This document shows positions 1 through 7,806 of a stretch of 19,249 nt of DNA, in pieces. The stretch's first letter is position 1. The number at the start of each line of letters is the position of its first letter. The notes under the pieces were generated by a model, which saw only the letters and a list, made by a program, of their open reading frames with translations, did no database searches and was not told where the DNA came from. A program made the translations under genes and the position numbers. Source of the DNA: Mageeibacillus sp. UBA3781 (lineage in GTDB: Bacteria; Bacillota; Clostridia; Saccharofermentanales; Saccharofermentanaceae); NCBI GenBank assembly GCA_002368805.1, contig DFFH01000128.1:1-19249 (forward strand), in the 5' to 3' direction.

Positions 1-781
1 AATTGATCGGAAGTCCGATCGTCGGAACGCGCACCTGGCCGGCTTTTGCCTTGCCCGGGAAGAGCGTGATACCCTTCTTTGGAAGTACGAAAGAGACCGT
101 AAGATCCGCTGTGATCGCACCCGGATCCGCCTCACCCGTATTACAGTCAACACCTGTCGGGATATCGATCGCGATGACACGGGCACCTCTGCTGTGGCCC
201 TCTTCGATCTTCGATGTAATGGCAAGAAGACTCGGCGGAAGAGGACGTGCAAATTCATATCCCGTGCCGATGATGCCATCGACCAGTACGCACGGCATGC
301 CGGGTTCTTTTTCATAGATCATGCGGGAGATACCGGCCTGCCAGATCGCCGGATCAAAGTCGGATGCGGGCTTTATCGGCACTCCGAATTTCTCTGCGGC
401 AGCACGGTTATTCTTCACGGCAGGAGACTGCGTCTCGCCCGGGAAACAATCCCAGATCGTTACCGTGTATCCCCAGGACTTCAATATCCTTGCAGCAACA
501 TAGGAATCGCCGCCGTTCATGCCTTTTCCTGCGAAGAAATGGATCGGCGTGGTCAGTGCTTTTGCCACGATAGTACAGGCATTTGCGACCGCCAGTCCTG
601 CGTGCTCCATCAGGATCGACACCGGTACCTGGTAGTCACTCGATGCCGCCTTGTCGATCAGTCTCTGCTCTTCTCTGGTGAGCGTCATGCGCACACGGCG
701 CACCGGCTCGACAGGTTCCTTCGGAGGTGGTGGATTCAGTATGCTTTTTTGCGGCCAAAATGGGCTTTCATTCTTTCTCAT
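1..781 (-). CDS. nnr: NAD(P)H-hydrate epimerase domain of Nnr (YjeF N-terminal domain), 3' end cut by window edge
   Basis: Epimerises damaged R-NAD(P)H hydrate so that it can be dehydrated back to NAD(P)H; a cytosolic metabolite-repair enzyme. I read 260 residues on the minus strand with no stop before the left edge. The YjeF_N landmarks are present in order: TLTREEQRLIDKAA (33-46), SILMEHAGLAVAN (55-67), the glycine-rich phosphate loop GKGMNGGD (85-92), LVDGIIGTG (166-174, with Asp168 in the usual acidic position), IDIPTGVDCNTG (205-216) and TADLTVSFVLPKKG (224-237). Bifunctional Nnr proteins are about 500 residues, so a C-terminal ADP/ATP-dependent dehydratase domain may lie beyond position 1; this cannot be seen here. 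The start at 781 gives a roughly 32-residue proline-rich leader (PPPP at 17-20). The internal ATG at residue 32 is an alternative start but has no ribosome site; upstream of 781 there is only a weak GTAGGAAGA. It lies 74 bp after the previous gene in the same direction. Confidence 0.93.
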   Translation of the reverse strand, partial: MRKNESPFWPQKSILNPPPPKEPVEPVRRVRMTLTREEQRLIDKAASSDYQVPVSILMEHAGLAVANACTIVAKALTTPIHFFAGKGMNGGDSYVAARILKSWGYTVTIWDCFPGETQSPAVKNNRAAAEKFGVPIKPASDFDPAIWQAGISRMIYEKEPGMPCVLVDGIIGTGYEFARPLPPSLLAITSKIEEGHSRGARVIAIDIPTGVDCNTGEADPGAITADLTVSFVLPKKGITLFPGKAKAGQVRVPTIGLPIN

Positions 782-855
782 TCTTCCTACCCGCTTTCAC
801 CAATGTTTCGCTGCCGCACCTTCCCGTAAGAGGCGGGAGCAGCCCCTCATCCTTT

Positions 856-1374
856 TTATTGTATCATTTCATTTCCGATATGGTCGAGTGCTTTTACGAT
901 AGGGATCGTCAGAAAGGCGATCAGGGCGCCGGCGACACACCCCGCCAATACCAGATACGGAAGATAAGTAATGACATAGACTGTCCGCATCACCCAGAGC
1001 GCCGCCAGGATCTGCCCGGTGCCATGAGCCGCTGCCCCGGCGATACCGACGCCGAAGATCGAGACATGATGTCTTCCACAAAGAAGACACATCGTCCCCC
1101 AGGCAAAGATCCCGCCGAGAAGCGAGAATAAAAATCCGATAAGATTTCCGCCGAAAAACAGGATAACGAGCGAGCGGAGAACGGCGACAAGAAGAGCTTC
1201 TTTCTTCCCGACACTATAAAGCGTCACGAGGATGGCGATATTGGCAAGACCCAGTTTAAAGCCCGGGATCGGAAGGATCCCTCTCGGCAGAAGCCATGCT
1301 TCCAGAATACTCAGCACTAAAGCGAGCGCAAGCATCATCGAGGTCTTGGTGATGTCATAGGCAAGTCTTCTCAT
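856..1374 (-). CDS. Gx transporter family / 'heptaprenyl diphosphate synthase component I' membrane protein (EetB-like)
   Basis: A 172-residue, almost entirely hydrophobic protein with about five or six membrane segments, matching the Hpre_diP_synt_I (Gx transporter) family in length and in motifs such as LVLSILEAWLLPRGILPIPG and FKLGLANIAILVTL near the N-terminus. The old name 'heptaprenyl diphosphate synthase component I' is probably misleading: the fold resembles small vitamin-transporter S components, and the sequence shows no prenyltransferase DDxxD motif. Its ATG overlaps the stop of the NusG-domain-II gene (ATGA), so translation is likely coupled. In many Clostridia this gene sits beside a NusG-domain-II gene and apbE. 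I recall relatives of the pair being called EetA/EetB in the Listeria extracellular electron transfer locus; that link is from memory and family level only. The substrate is unknown. Confidence 0.85.
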   Translation of the reverse strand: MRRLAYDITKTSMMLALALVLSILEAWLLPRGILPIPGFKLGLANIAILVTLYSVGKKEALLVAVLRSLVILFFGGNLIGFLFSLLGGIFAWGTMCLLCGRHHVSIFGVGIAGAAAHGTGQILAALWVMRTVYVITYLPYLVLAGCVAGALIAFLTIPIVKALDHIGNEMIQ

Positions 1375-1835
1375 CGCGATATCACATCCACCTTCCCGGA
1401 AGAATGATCCTCCCCGGAATCACCGGAAACGATCTGCACGACGATCCTGTTCGGGAGGCACACTGCGCCATCCCCGGGAGATGTCAGATCTCCCTCATGC
1501 ATACAGATCTTATCTGCGCAGCTGCTCTCTTTGATATAGACTTTTTCGGAAGAAAGGAAGATGATCATGTGCCCCCGTTCCGAATCGATCCGGTATTCCA
1601 TCGGTTCGGAAAACTCATCAAGGTCCATCTCGAGGATGACTTTGCCATCCTGCGTGATACGCACATAGCGCGCATCTCCTTTATGGATACGGCGATGGAT
1701 GAACATCCCGCCGATAATGATCGCGCAGCATAGAACTATCGCGCCGAAAATAAATACATCTCCGGAAGAGAATCGGAAATTTCTCGGTGGCAGTTTCTTA
1801 GTCGAAGTATGAGATTGTCCATCCGTCTTGTGCAT
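1371..1835 (-). CDS. NusG domain II-containing membrane-anchored protein (EetA-like)
   Basis: A 154-residue protein with a short cytoplasmic N-terminus, one membrane helix (about 27-48, DVFIFGAIVLCCAIIIGG) and an extracellular NusG domain II. The domain signature is clear near the C-terminus: CADKICMHEGDL followed by AVCLPNRIVVQIV, which is the conserved Cys...Cys...G...CLPN pattern. This is not the transcription factor NusG; only the small beta domain is shared. The start at 1835 is supported by the upstream AAGGGGAAGGTGA and lies 38 nt inside the end of apbE, while its stop overlaps the next ATG. The tight apbE / NusG-II / Gx-transporter order suggests a role with flavinylated or redox proteins on the outside of the membrane. 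No catalytic function can be read from the sequence; the three conserved cysteines may be redox active or structural. Confidence 0.87.
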   Translation of the reverse strand: MHKTDGQSHTSTKKLPPRNFRFSSGDVFIFGAIVLCCAIIIGGMFIHRRIHKGDARYVRITQDGKVILEMDLDEFSEPMEYRIDSERGHMIIFLSSEKVYIKESSCADKICMHEGDLTSPGDGAVCLPNRIVVQIVSGDSGEDHSSGKVDVISR

Positions 1836-2892
1836 TCACCTTCCCCTTCAGTGATGAAGATACCCATAATGTACCATTATCCATGCACAAAATACAATCA
1901 AGATTCTGTCTCGATGCGATCGTTCTCGCATCTGTGGGACCTACCGTAAAGAGCGCCGTGGAATAGACGTCCCCGCGTGTGCCGTCCTGTCCGATGATCG
2001 TAACGGAGAGGATATCCGAGCTCGACGGATACCCTGTCCTCGTATCCATGATGTGTCCGTATCGCACGCCGTCCTCGACGAAATAACGCTCATATGACCC
2101 GCTGGTGATGACCGTGCACACTGTATTTCCGGGAACTGAATATGTGCAGCAGAGAGCTCCCGGCTTGATCGGAGATGCCACTCCGACAGTAAGCTCTGAG
2201 GAAGACGTCCACGCGCAGATATTTCCGCCAAGATCCAGAAGGATCTTCTTGAGGTTAAAGTTACGAAGCTTCTGCATCAGAATATCCCCGATGAATCCCT
2301 TGGCCACGCCGCCGAGATCCACGGCAACACCCGGTTCCACATATGCGCGGCGATTGGAAAGAAGGTGCACCTTCCGGTAATCGACATTCGCGATGACCGT
2401 CTCGATCTCTCTTTCATCCGGAACGTGCATGTTATCCGTCCCGAAGCCCCAGAGATCCATGATCGGAGCGATCGTGGGATCGAAGCGTCCTCCGGTCTCC
2501 TCCGCATAGTTCTTCGCCAGCTGAAGGATATAGTAAGTGTCTTCAGATAAAGTTACAGGTTCTTTTTCCGAAGACTGATTCAGCTTCGCGATCTCACTGT
2601 CTTCCTTCTGACGTGAGAACTTCGCCTCCATCTTCAGAAGCAGATCGGAAGCTTCTTTTACTGCTTTATTTGCATCTTTTCCGGTACAGGTCAGAGTAAT
2701 ATATGTGTCGCACGCGAAGAGCGACAGTGTCTTTTCATTCGTCTTTTTACAGCCGGACAGCGTGAAGATCCAGGAGAAAATGAAGATGAAAGAAAGGAAA
2801 AAAGCCATGCTCCTTCCGGGCCTGGAAGAAGATGGCCTTTGCTTTTTACTGATTGTTGTTTTGTTATGTCTTGTCCAGATAACTGATCTCAT
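1798..2892 (-). CDS. apbE: ApbE: FAD:protein FMN transferase, lipoprotein
   Basis: Transfers FMN from FAD covalently to a Thr/Ser of target proteins outside the membrane, such as NqrC/RnfG or FMN_bind proteins. The N-terminus has a basic leader and a hydrophobic stretch ending in lipobox LSGC, so it should be a membrane-anchored lipoprotein. Family motifs are complete: FDPTIAPIMDLWGFG, AVDLGGVAKGF, LLDLGGNICAW, then SGSYERYF with HIMDTRTGYP, and GDVYSTALFTVG, which includes the Mg-binding region. I chose ATG at 2892 because GAGGA lies 5-6 nt upstream. The reading frame is open to an ATG at 2952 (GGAGG, but with 11 nt spacing), and an internal ATG at 2808 directly before the signal peptide has AAGGAG only one base away. 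It overlaps the genes on both sides by about 29 and 38 nt. No obvious flavinylation target motif (DxxTGAT type) is visible in the other proteins here. Confidence 0.95.
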   Translation of the reverse strand: MRSVIWTRHNKTTISKKQRPSSSRPGRSMAFFLSFIFIFSWIFTLSGCKKTNEKTLSLFACDTYITLTCTGKDANKAVKEASDLLLKMEAKFSRQKEDSEIAKLNQSSEKEPVTLSEDTYYILQLAKNYAEETGGRFDPTIAPIMDLWGFGTDNMHVPDEREIETVIANVDYRKVHLLSNRRAYVEPGVAVDLGGVAKGFIGDILMQKLRNFNLKKILLDLGGNICAWTSSSELTVGVASPIKPGALCCTYSVPGNTVCTVITSGSYERYFVEDGVRYGHIMDTRTGYPSSSDILSVTIIGQDGTRGDVYSTALFTVGPTDARTIASRQNLDCILCMDNGTLWVSSSLKGKVNAQDGWTISYFD

Positions 2893-4102
2893 GGTCGTCC
2901 TCAGAGTCGTCCTCCCGTTTGTGCCGGGTCTCCTTCCCGTGGAATATCGCATAGATATAACCGCCTCCGGCGATCACCAGCACGATTCCCACAGCAAGTG
3001 CCTCACCCCAGAATACCACATATTGCTCGGCAAGTCTCGCGGACCTCTCGTAGTAGGGTATCTGCAGCGTATTGCTGTCAGAGTAGGACTTTTTTAGCGG
3101 AAAGTACTTCTTCCAGAGCGATGTGACATGGAATCTCGAAGTATTACAGATGATCTGCAGAGCTGAACTGTCTTCGCTATATCCGATGGTGTCCGACAAC
3201 GCCTGGACAAGATCATTATACGATATGTTCTTGATCGGGTCCATCAGCAGGACCTCGTAGCAGGTCACGGCAAAGTCCGTGTCATGTACAAGATTCGAAG
3301 CTTCGTCCGCAGAGGAAACATTTTCTACCGGTCCGTTGGCAAGAACTGCCAGCTGCCGGAACTGGACATATGCGCGCGGCTTGGTGACGCCTGTGGTCTC
3401 CGCGATCTCATCTTGTCCTTCGTTTACGACTCCGACCACCTGGAAGCTGAGTCCGTTGATCTCTACAAAAGAACCCAGTACCTGATACGAATGGAAAAGA
3501 TTCCATGCCAGCTGTGTATTCAGAACGATGGAGAACCGGTCCCCGTTTTCATCCGGAAGGAATCCCCCGCTTTCGTAGCAGAAAGGATGAATAACGGCAA
3601 AATCGTTACTGACTCCGAAGACCTCACAGGAATCCACATTCCCCGTCTCGTTCTTCCCCATAAAGCCTCTTGCGGGGTAGTTCGCCACTGCGGAATAACA
3701 ATCTCTCCACGGATTGACGATCTTTTCGGATTTCGAAGAGCTTCTTCCGGTTCCGATCGTGGAAAGTTCTGTTGTTTCGAGCGCCTCGTGGATCTGCGCT
3801 ACTTTTTCGATATCCAGTCCACGGGACGATTTTCTCGGCGCGGATCCGTCATCTGTTGCCAGTCCCGGTCCCAGTACCGTCAGCTGGCGGTACGGCATAT
3901 TCTTCGACTCGAAGTAATCTGCCGCATACTGGAATGACTGGCCATCGATCACCTTACGGATACGGATGACTGACGCTGTCGAGAGTACGATACCGCCGAT
4001 CAAGAGGAAAAACGGAAGTCCCATCAGAACATAGTGACAGTGACGGCAGAGATCTCCCCATTTTTTCTTTATGAAATTCTTCAGTTTCGTGCGGAATTCC
4101 AT
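2864..4102 (-). CDS. MacB core-domain-like protein with two membrane helices and no FtsX permease
   Basis: A 412-residue protein anchored by an N-terminal helix (about 24-47) and a C-terminal helix (about 361-388), with some 310 residues outside and a short acidic tail inside. The middle resembles the MacB periplasmic core domain: EVFGVSNDFAVIHPF, a GGFLPDENG segment, IVLNTQLAWNLF, and VEINGLSFQVVGVVNEGQ (about 159-230). Real MacB/FtsX permeases have three more helices after this core (four in total); here only one follows, so the transport module is missing. Its ATG shares one base with the stop of the adaptor gene (TGATG) and has AAGGAG upstream, so the two are translationally coupled and likely partners. 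No MacB-type ATPase is nearby. The assignment is by motif resemblance only. It could act as a docking or mechanical element for the adaptor rather than as a transporter. Confidence 0.7.
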   Translation of the reverse strand: MEFRTKLKNFIKKKWGDLCRHCHYVLMGLPFFLLIGGIVLSTASVIRIRKVIDGQSFQYAADYFESKNMPYRQLTVLGPGLATDDGSAPRKSSRGLDIEKVAQIHEALETTELSTIGTGRSSSKSEKIVNPWRDCYSAVANYPARGFMGKNETGNVDSCEVFGVSNDFAVIHPFCYESGGFLPDENGDRFSIVLNTQLAWNLFHSYQVLGSFVEINGLSFQVVGVVNEGQDEIAETTGVTKPRAYVQFRQLAVLANGPVENVSSADEASNLVHDTDFAVTCYEVLLMDPIKNISYNDLVQALSDTIGYSEDSSALQIICNTSRFHVTSLWKKYFPLKKSYSDSNTLQIPYYERSARLAEQYVVFWGEALAVGIVLVIAGGGYIYAIFHGKETRHKREDDSEDDHEISYLDKT

Positions 4103-5784
4103 CAGTTCGTTTCTCCTTGTGCCAGACGTACCTGCTCACCGTTTTTGATCGGCTTTTCTGTTCTGACGATACAGTAAGCCATATTGACACCTGCTCCTTC
4201 GATCGCATAGGAAGTGGAATCTTCCGCCAGGATCTTCACCGGGAGTTTTCTTGCGATATAGCGCTCTCCGAGAGGAGAATTCTTCGTAAGAAGGATATAG
4301 ATAAATGTACCTTCGCTATCCGTCTGGACTGCGCCCTTCGGGACGACACAATCATAGTAGCGGTTCGATGTGGAGATCGTGCAGCTGATCTGCATGGCAC
4401 CGGGTACCAGGTACGATCCTTCGACAGAGACGCGGACGATCCTTGAGTTTACCGGATCGGACGGATCCGGGCGGACAGAGTCCACAAAAGCGGAATCGCA
4501 GTAGTCTGTCCTTACTTCCGCTCCGACCATCATTGTATCGGCATCTTTCTTCTCGACCTGGCAGTCCACATACATTCCGGAGTTCATATCTGCGATGATG
4601 AACATCTCATCGCCTTTCATGCACTGCCCGCCGCGGGTGGCATTTATAGAGATAAGCGTACCGGAGATCGGTGCACGGATCTCAGTGATCTTGTAGTAAT
4701 CTTCCAGCTCCTTGATCTTCTTCTCAAGGTCTTCTTTCTGCTTGAGTTTTTCTTCCTTTGTATCCTTTTCGCGGTCAGAGGAGATGCCGGCGTTTGTTTT
4801 TGCATCACTAAGAGTTTTTCTTGCCACCTGCAGTGTGTGCTTTGCATCTTTTAGTGCCCGCTCGGCTTCTTCTACAGTAGTGATCTGCTCAAACTCGGCA
4901 AGATCTGCCTGCTTCTCTTCCAGTTCAGTGGATTTCTTCGTGTAAGCCTGCTCCTTATCGACCAGCTGTGAACATACTGACGAGAGTTCATCGGAAATCG
5001 AATTATACGAAGCCTGCTCTTTCTGCACTTCCTTCTGGGCATCTTCAACATCTTTGTTTGCCTGATCCAGCGCTGCCTGATCAAAGTTCGGATCGGAAGG
5101 ATCCGTGATGCAGGAAGCGAGGGCATCCTGTGCAGAAGTAAGCGTCTCCTTTGCTGATTCGATCTTCTCATAAGCAGTATCCCTTCTCGATTCAAGTTCC
5201 TGCTTCTTCGACTCTAATACAGTCTTATCCTTTTCAATCTGTGTGAGCTGATCCTGGATGGCTTTGATATCAGTCCTGGTCTGAGAGACGACGGCGTCTT
5301 TATTCTTGGCTGCAGCCAGATTCTTCTCCGCCTGCTTTACTGCCTTTTCCGCATCATAAACAGCCATCTCCATGTCATAGTAATCGCTGTTTTCCGCGGG
5401 CTTTCTGGCATCGTATTCCATCTCTTTTTCCAGTTCCTGAAGGCTCTTTCTTGCTTCATCGAGGTCCGCATGATCTTCCGATGTCTCAAAGGTGGCAAGA
5501 ACTGCGCCTTCCTCCACTTCCTGATAAAGATATACCGGAACTTCCGCGATCGTCACTTCACCCGGCGCCTTCACCTTCACTTCGGAATTGGCATGCAGGG
5601 TACCCGAGGCACGGGAGATACTACTCAGTGTCGCACCATAGACCTGCTGGGTGCTGACCTGTGTCAGTGTCATATTCATGATCGTGTTGGAAAAGAACGT
5701 CAGGATCCCCATGATCACCAGGAATGCGATCAGCGCTTTGACGATCCACTTTCTGCTCTTTTTCTTTTTATTCTCGTCTGACAT
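4102..5784 (-). CDS. HlyD/MacA-type adaptor (membrane fusion) protein with very long coiled coil
   Basis: A 560-residue adaptor: lysine-rich cytoplasmic tip (4-16), one membrane helix (about 13-33), first lipoyl half (VKAPGEVTIAEVPVYLYQEV, 71-90), a coiled coil from about 105 to 365 rich in E/K/Q/A heptads, second lipoyl half (EIRAPISGTLISINATRGGQ, 368-387), then beta-barrel and membrane-proximal domains. MacA/YknX relatives have hairpins of roughly 100-150 residues; about 260 here is unusually long. Such proteins link an inner-membrane transporter to outer structures. The ATG at 5784 is chosen because GGAGG lies 8 nt upstream; the in-frame TTG at 5790 would sit 3 nt from it. It is followed with a one-base overlap by the MacB-core-like gene and preceded, 29 nt away, by a sugar permease, which is an odd neighbour for an export adaptor. 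Confidence 0.88.
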   Translation of the reverse strand: MSDENKKKKSRKWIVKALIAFLVIMGILTFFSNTIMNMTLTQVSTQQVYGATLSSISRASGTLHANSEVKVKAPGEVTIAEVPVYLYQEVEEGAVLATFETSEDHADLDEARKSLQELEKEMEYDARKPAENSDYYDMEMAVYDAEKAVKQAEKNLAAAKNKDAVVSQTRTDIKAIQDQLTQIEKDKTVLESKKQELESRRDTAYEKIESAKETLTSAQDALASCITDPSDPNFDQAALDQANKDVEDAQKEVQKEQASYNSISDELSSVCSQLVDKEQAYTKKSTELEEKQADLAEFEQITTVEEAERALKDAKHTLQVARKTLSDAKTNAGISSDREKDTKEEKLKQKEDLEKKIKELEDYYKITEIRAPISGTLISINATRGGQCMKGDEMFIIADMNSGMYVDCQVEKKDADTMMVGAEVRTDYCDSAFVDSVRPDPSDPVNSRIVRVSVEGSYLVPGAMQISCTISTSNRYYDCVVPKGAVQTDSEGTFIYILLTKNSPLGERYIARKLPVKILAEDSTSYAIEGAGVNMAYCIVRTEKPIKNGEQVRLAQGETN

Positions 5785-5792
5785 AGTCAAAA

Positions 5793-5797
5793 CCTCC
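5793..5797 (-). promoter_or_regulatory. Ribosome binding site that fixes the adaptor start
   Basis: GGAGG on the minus strand, 8 nt before ATG 5784. The longer frame starting at TTG 5790 would leave only 3 nt of spacing, so the ATG is preferred. The site is in the 29-nt gap after the MalG-type permease stop. Confidence 0.75.
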
Positions 5798-5813
5798 TAA
5801 AAACCTCGAAACC

Positions 5814-6878
5814 TTATTTGATTCCCGATCGGGAGATACCCTCGACCAGATATTGTTCTCCATAAAGGAAGATCAGTAGCGGCGGCAGCATGAATATGAA
5901 TGATGCCGCGAACGCGACGCCTACTTCCGAGGCGTTGATCTGCGATAAGAATACGGACAGTGGCTGCTTGCCGGCATCCTCGAGAAGGATCAGGGGCTGC
6001 TCGACCATATTCCAGTAGTCGATGAAAAGAAGGATCGCCATCGCGTAGACCGCACTCTTACACATCGGCAGACATATCTTCGTGAAGATATTCCATTCAT
6101 TCGCACCGTCAAGCTTGGCGGCCTCGATATATGAAGACGGGATCTGCCGCATGTATTTACTTAAGAGAAAAACACTGAACGTGGAGAATATACCCGGAAG
6201 TATGATCGCCCACCATGTGTTATAGATACCCAGTTTATTTGCGATCAGGTAGTTCGGAACGAGAGTTACCTGGAACGGCATGAGCATCAGGATGACGTAG
6301 GAAAAGAACAGCACTTCTCTTCTCTTTCTTCTGTATCTTGCAAAGCTGTAGGAAGCCAGGCATCCGACCAGGATCTGTCCCAGCACGATCGGCACTACCA
6401 GCGCCACGGAGTTCCAGAACTTCAGAAGATATGTCGGGCTTAAAAACAGAAGCGTCTTATACTGGGAGAACGATACCATATCCGGGATCATCTTCAGTTT
6501 CGGTGTCGAGGAAAGATAGACCTTCGTCTCCGAGGAAGCGGAGGACAGGCTGTTATATACCGCACTGTAATTGGTCTTGATCTCATCGGTGGACATAAAA
6601 GAGTCCAGGATCGTAAGTACGATCGGCATCAGTGCGAAGATCGCGACAGCAAGTGCCAGGATAAAGCCGAGTGTTGTCCAGAATCTTCCGGCCGCTGTTC
6701 GGATGCGCATTCTTCTTTTGGCATCCGCACGGCCCTTCTCATGCATCTTCTCGATCTCTTCATCCGACAGACGGACGATCTCGACTTCTTTCAGATCACG
6801 GATCGAACCATGCTCATGTGATTCTTCGTTCACCTTGGACGGGATAGGATTGAGTGGAGTGATTTCGTTTCTTTTCAT
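5814..6878 (-). CDS. Carbohydrate ABC transporter permease, MalG type
   Basis: One of two membrane subunits of a CUT1-type sugar importer. The 354-residue protein carries six predicted helices and the cytoplasmic EAA loop that docks on the ATPase: EAAKLDGANEWNIFTKICLP (252-271). Other MalG-like stretches are MPFQVTLVPNYLIANKLGIYNT (200-221) and the C-terminal QYLVEGISRSGIK. The N-terminus is extended by some 60 charged residues before the first helix, compared with about 280 residues for typical family members. The start at 6878 is set by GGAGGAG seven nt upstream; longer in-frame starts would reach into the upstream permease and lack a ribosome site. It follows the MalF-type gene by 4 nt. 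No dedicated MalK-like ATPase is in the window; in Firmicutes a shared MsmK/UgpC-type ATPase encoded elsewhere often serves. The substrate is not readable. Confidence 0.93.
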   Translation of the reverse strand: MKRNEITPLNPIPSKVNEESHEHGSIRDLKEVEIVRLSDEEIEKMHEKGRADAKRRMRIRTAAGRFWTTLGFILALAVAIFALMPIVLTILDSFMSTDEIKTNYSAVYNSLSSASSETKVYLSSTPKLKMIPDMVSFSQYKTLLFLSPTYLLKFWNSVALVVPIVLGQILVGCLASYSFARYRRKRREVLFFSYVILMLMPFQVTLVPNYLIANKLGIYNTWWAIILPGIFSTFSVFLLSKYMRQIPSSYIEAAKLDGANEWNIFTKICLPMCKSAVYAMAILLFIDYWNMVEQPLILLEDAGKQPLSVFLSQINASEVGVAFAASFIFMLPPLLIFLYGEQYLVEGISRSGIK

Positions 6879-6882
6879 ATTG

Positions 6883-7806
6883 TCACTCCTCCGTATCTCT
6901 TCCGAGTTTATTCTCTGCGATAAACAGTGCGCCAACGATGATGATCATCGCGATACACATGATGATCGCTGCTGCGGTCAGCTTCGCATTATCCAGATGC
7001 GAGAACATATTATTCATAAAGTTCTGCAGCATATAGAGTGCGTCATATGGATAGTCTCCGGCGAGAAGATATACTTCACGGAAGATCTTAAACGAGTTGA
7101 TCAGGGACATGATACCGACAAAGAAGATCGTCGGCCACAGATAAGGGAGCTTGATACTGAAGAATCGTCTTACTGCTCCGGCGCCGTCCATCTTGGCGGA
7201 TTCCAGCTGTTCCTGAGGAACCGCGGAGATCGCGGCAATAAAGAGGACCATGTTATATCCGAGGTTTTTCCACAGGAAGAGGATCAGGATAACCATTCTC
7301 GACCAGTCGGATTTCATCCAGTCGATCTTATCGATACCGAACCATCCCATGTAGGTATTCAGTGCTCCGTTATAACTGAACATGACCTGCCAGATCAAAA
7401 CGATGGAAGCAACCGGTACCATCATCGGGTTGAGCATGATGCTTCGGAATATGCTTTTACCCGGGATCTTGGAGCTGAGAAGCAGCGCCAGCAGCAGAGA
7501 AAGAAGAACAGCCAGCGGCACTGCGATTCCTGCAAAAATAAGGGTGTTGATCGAGGCGGTACGGAATGCCTGATTGTTCCAGACGTTGACATAGTTATCC
7601 AGTCCGACGAATTCCGTATTTGTAGCACTTCTCTGGAAGGATTGGACCAGAACGATCAGCATCGGTCCGAAAAAGAAGATCAGCACTCCCAGAAGACTCG
7701 GGGTAAGGTAGCCGGTAAAGACGAACCATTCGCGGATCTTTCTTTTTCTTCTTCCGCGGATTCTTCTTTTTCTCACTTCTTCCGGATTATAATCGTGTGC
7801 TGCCAT
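6883..7806 (-). CDS. Sugar ABC transporter permease, MalF/UgpA type
   Basis: Partner permease of the CUT1-type importer, 307 residues with six predicted helices after a strongly basic N-terminal tip (RKRRIRGRRKRKIREW, 12-27). The EAA loop is ESAKMDGAGAVRRFFSIKLP (202-221). Typical family stretches include LTPSLLGVLIFFFGPML (34-50), VGLDNYVNVWNN (67-78), and FLWKNLGYNMVLFIAAISAVP (177-197). ATG 7806 has AAAGGAAA a few bases upstream. It lies 276 bp behind the second solute-binding lipoprotein gene, with a strong hairpin between, and is followed after 4 nt by the MalG-type gene. The usual layout of binding protein, MalF, MalG suggests the two lipoproteins upstream deliver substrate to this pair. 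Confidence 0.94.
   Translation of the reverse strand: MAAHDYNPEEVRKRRIRGRRKRKIREWFVFTGYLTPSLLGVLIFFFGPMLIVLVQSFQRSATNTEFVGLDNYVNVWNNQAFRTASINTLIFAGIAVPLAVLLSLLLALLLSSKIPGKSIFRSIMLNPMMVPVASIVLIWQVMFSYNGALNTYMGWFGIDKIDWMKSDWSRMVILILFLWKNLGYNMVLFIAAISAVPQEQLESAKMDGAGAVRRFFSIKLPYLWPTIFFVGIMSLINSFKIFREVYLLAGDYPYDALYMLQNFMNNMFSHLDNAKLTAAAIIMCIAMIIIVGALFIAENKLGRDTEE
6886..6892 (-). promoter_or_regulatory. Ribosome binding site that fixes the MalG-type permease start
   Basis: GGAGGAG on the minus strand, 7 nt before ATG 6878 and directly before the stop codon of the MalF-type gene, so the two genes are probably translationally coupled. It argues against the longer frame that would start at 6935. Confidence 0.8.

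Noticed and set aside
3..829. Overlapping plus-strand open frames at the left end
   Set aside because: The minus strand carries an unbroken epimerase reading with all family motifs; the plus-strand frames show no recognisable domain.
830..856. GC hairpin followed by CTTTTTATT on the plus strand, looking like a terminator
   Set aside because: No plus-strand gene precedes it, the stem is interrupted, and on the minus strand no T run follows.
858..887. Extended -10 (TGATACAAT) with TCGACC 18 bp upstream as a promoter for the epimerase gene
   Set aside because: The sequence is the coding end of the Gx-transporter gene (Met-Ile-Gln-stop) and the -35 is poor; possible, but not supported enough to list.
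1371..1835. Transcription antitermination factor NusG
   Set aside because: Only the domain II signature is present, attached to a membrane helix; there is no NGN or KOW domain.
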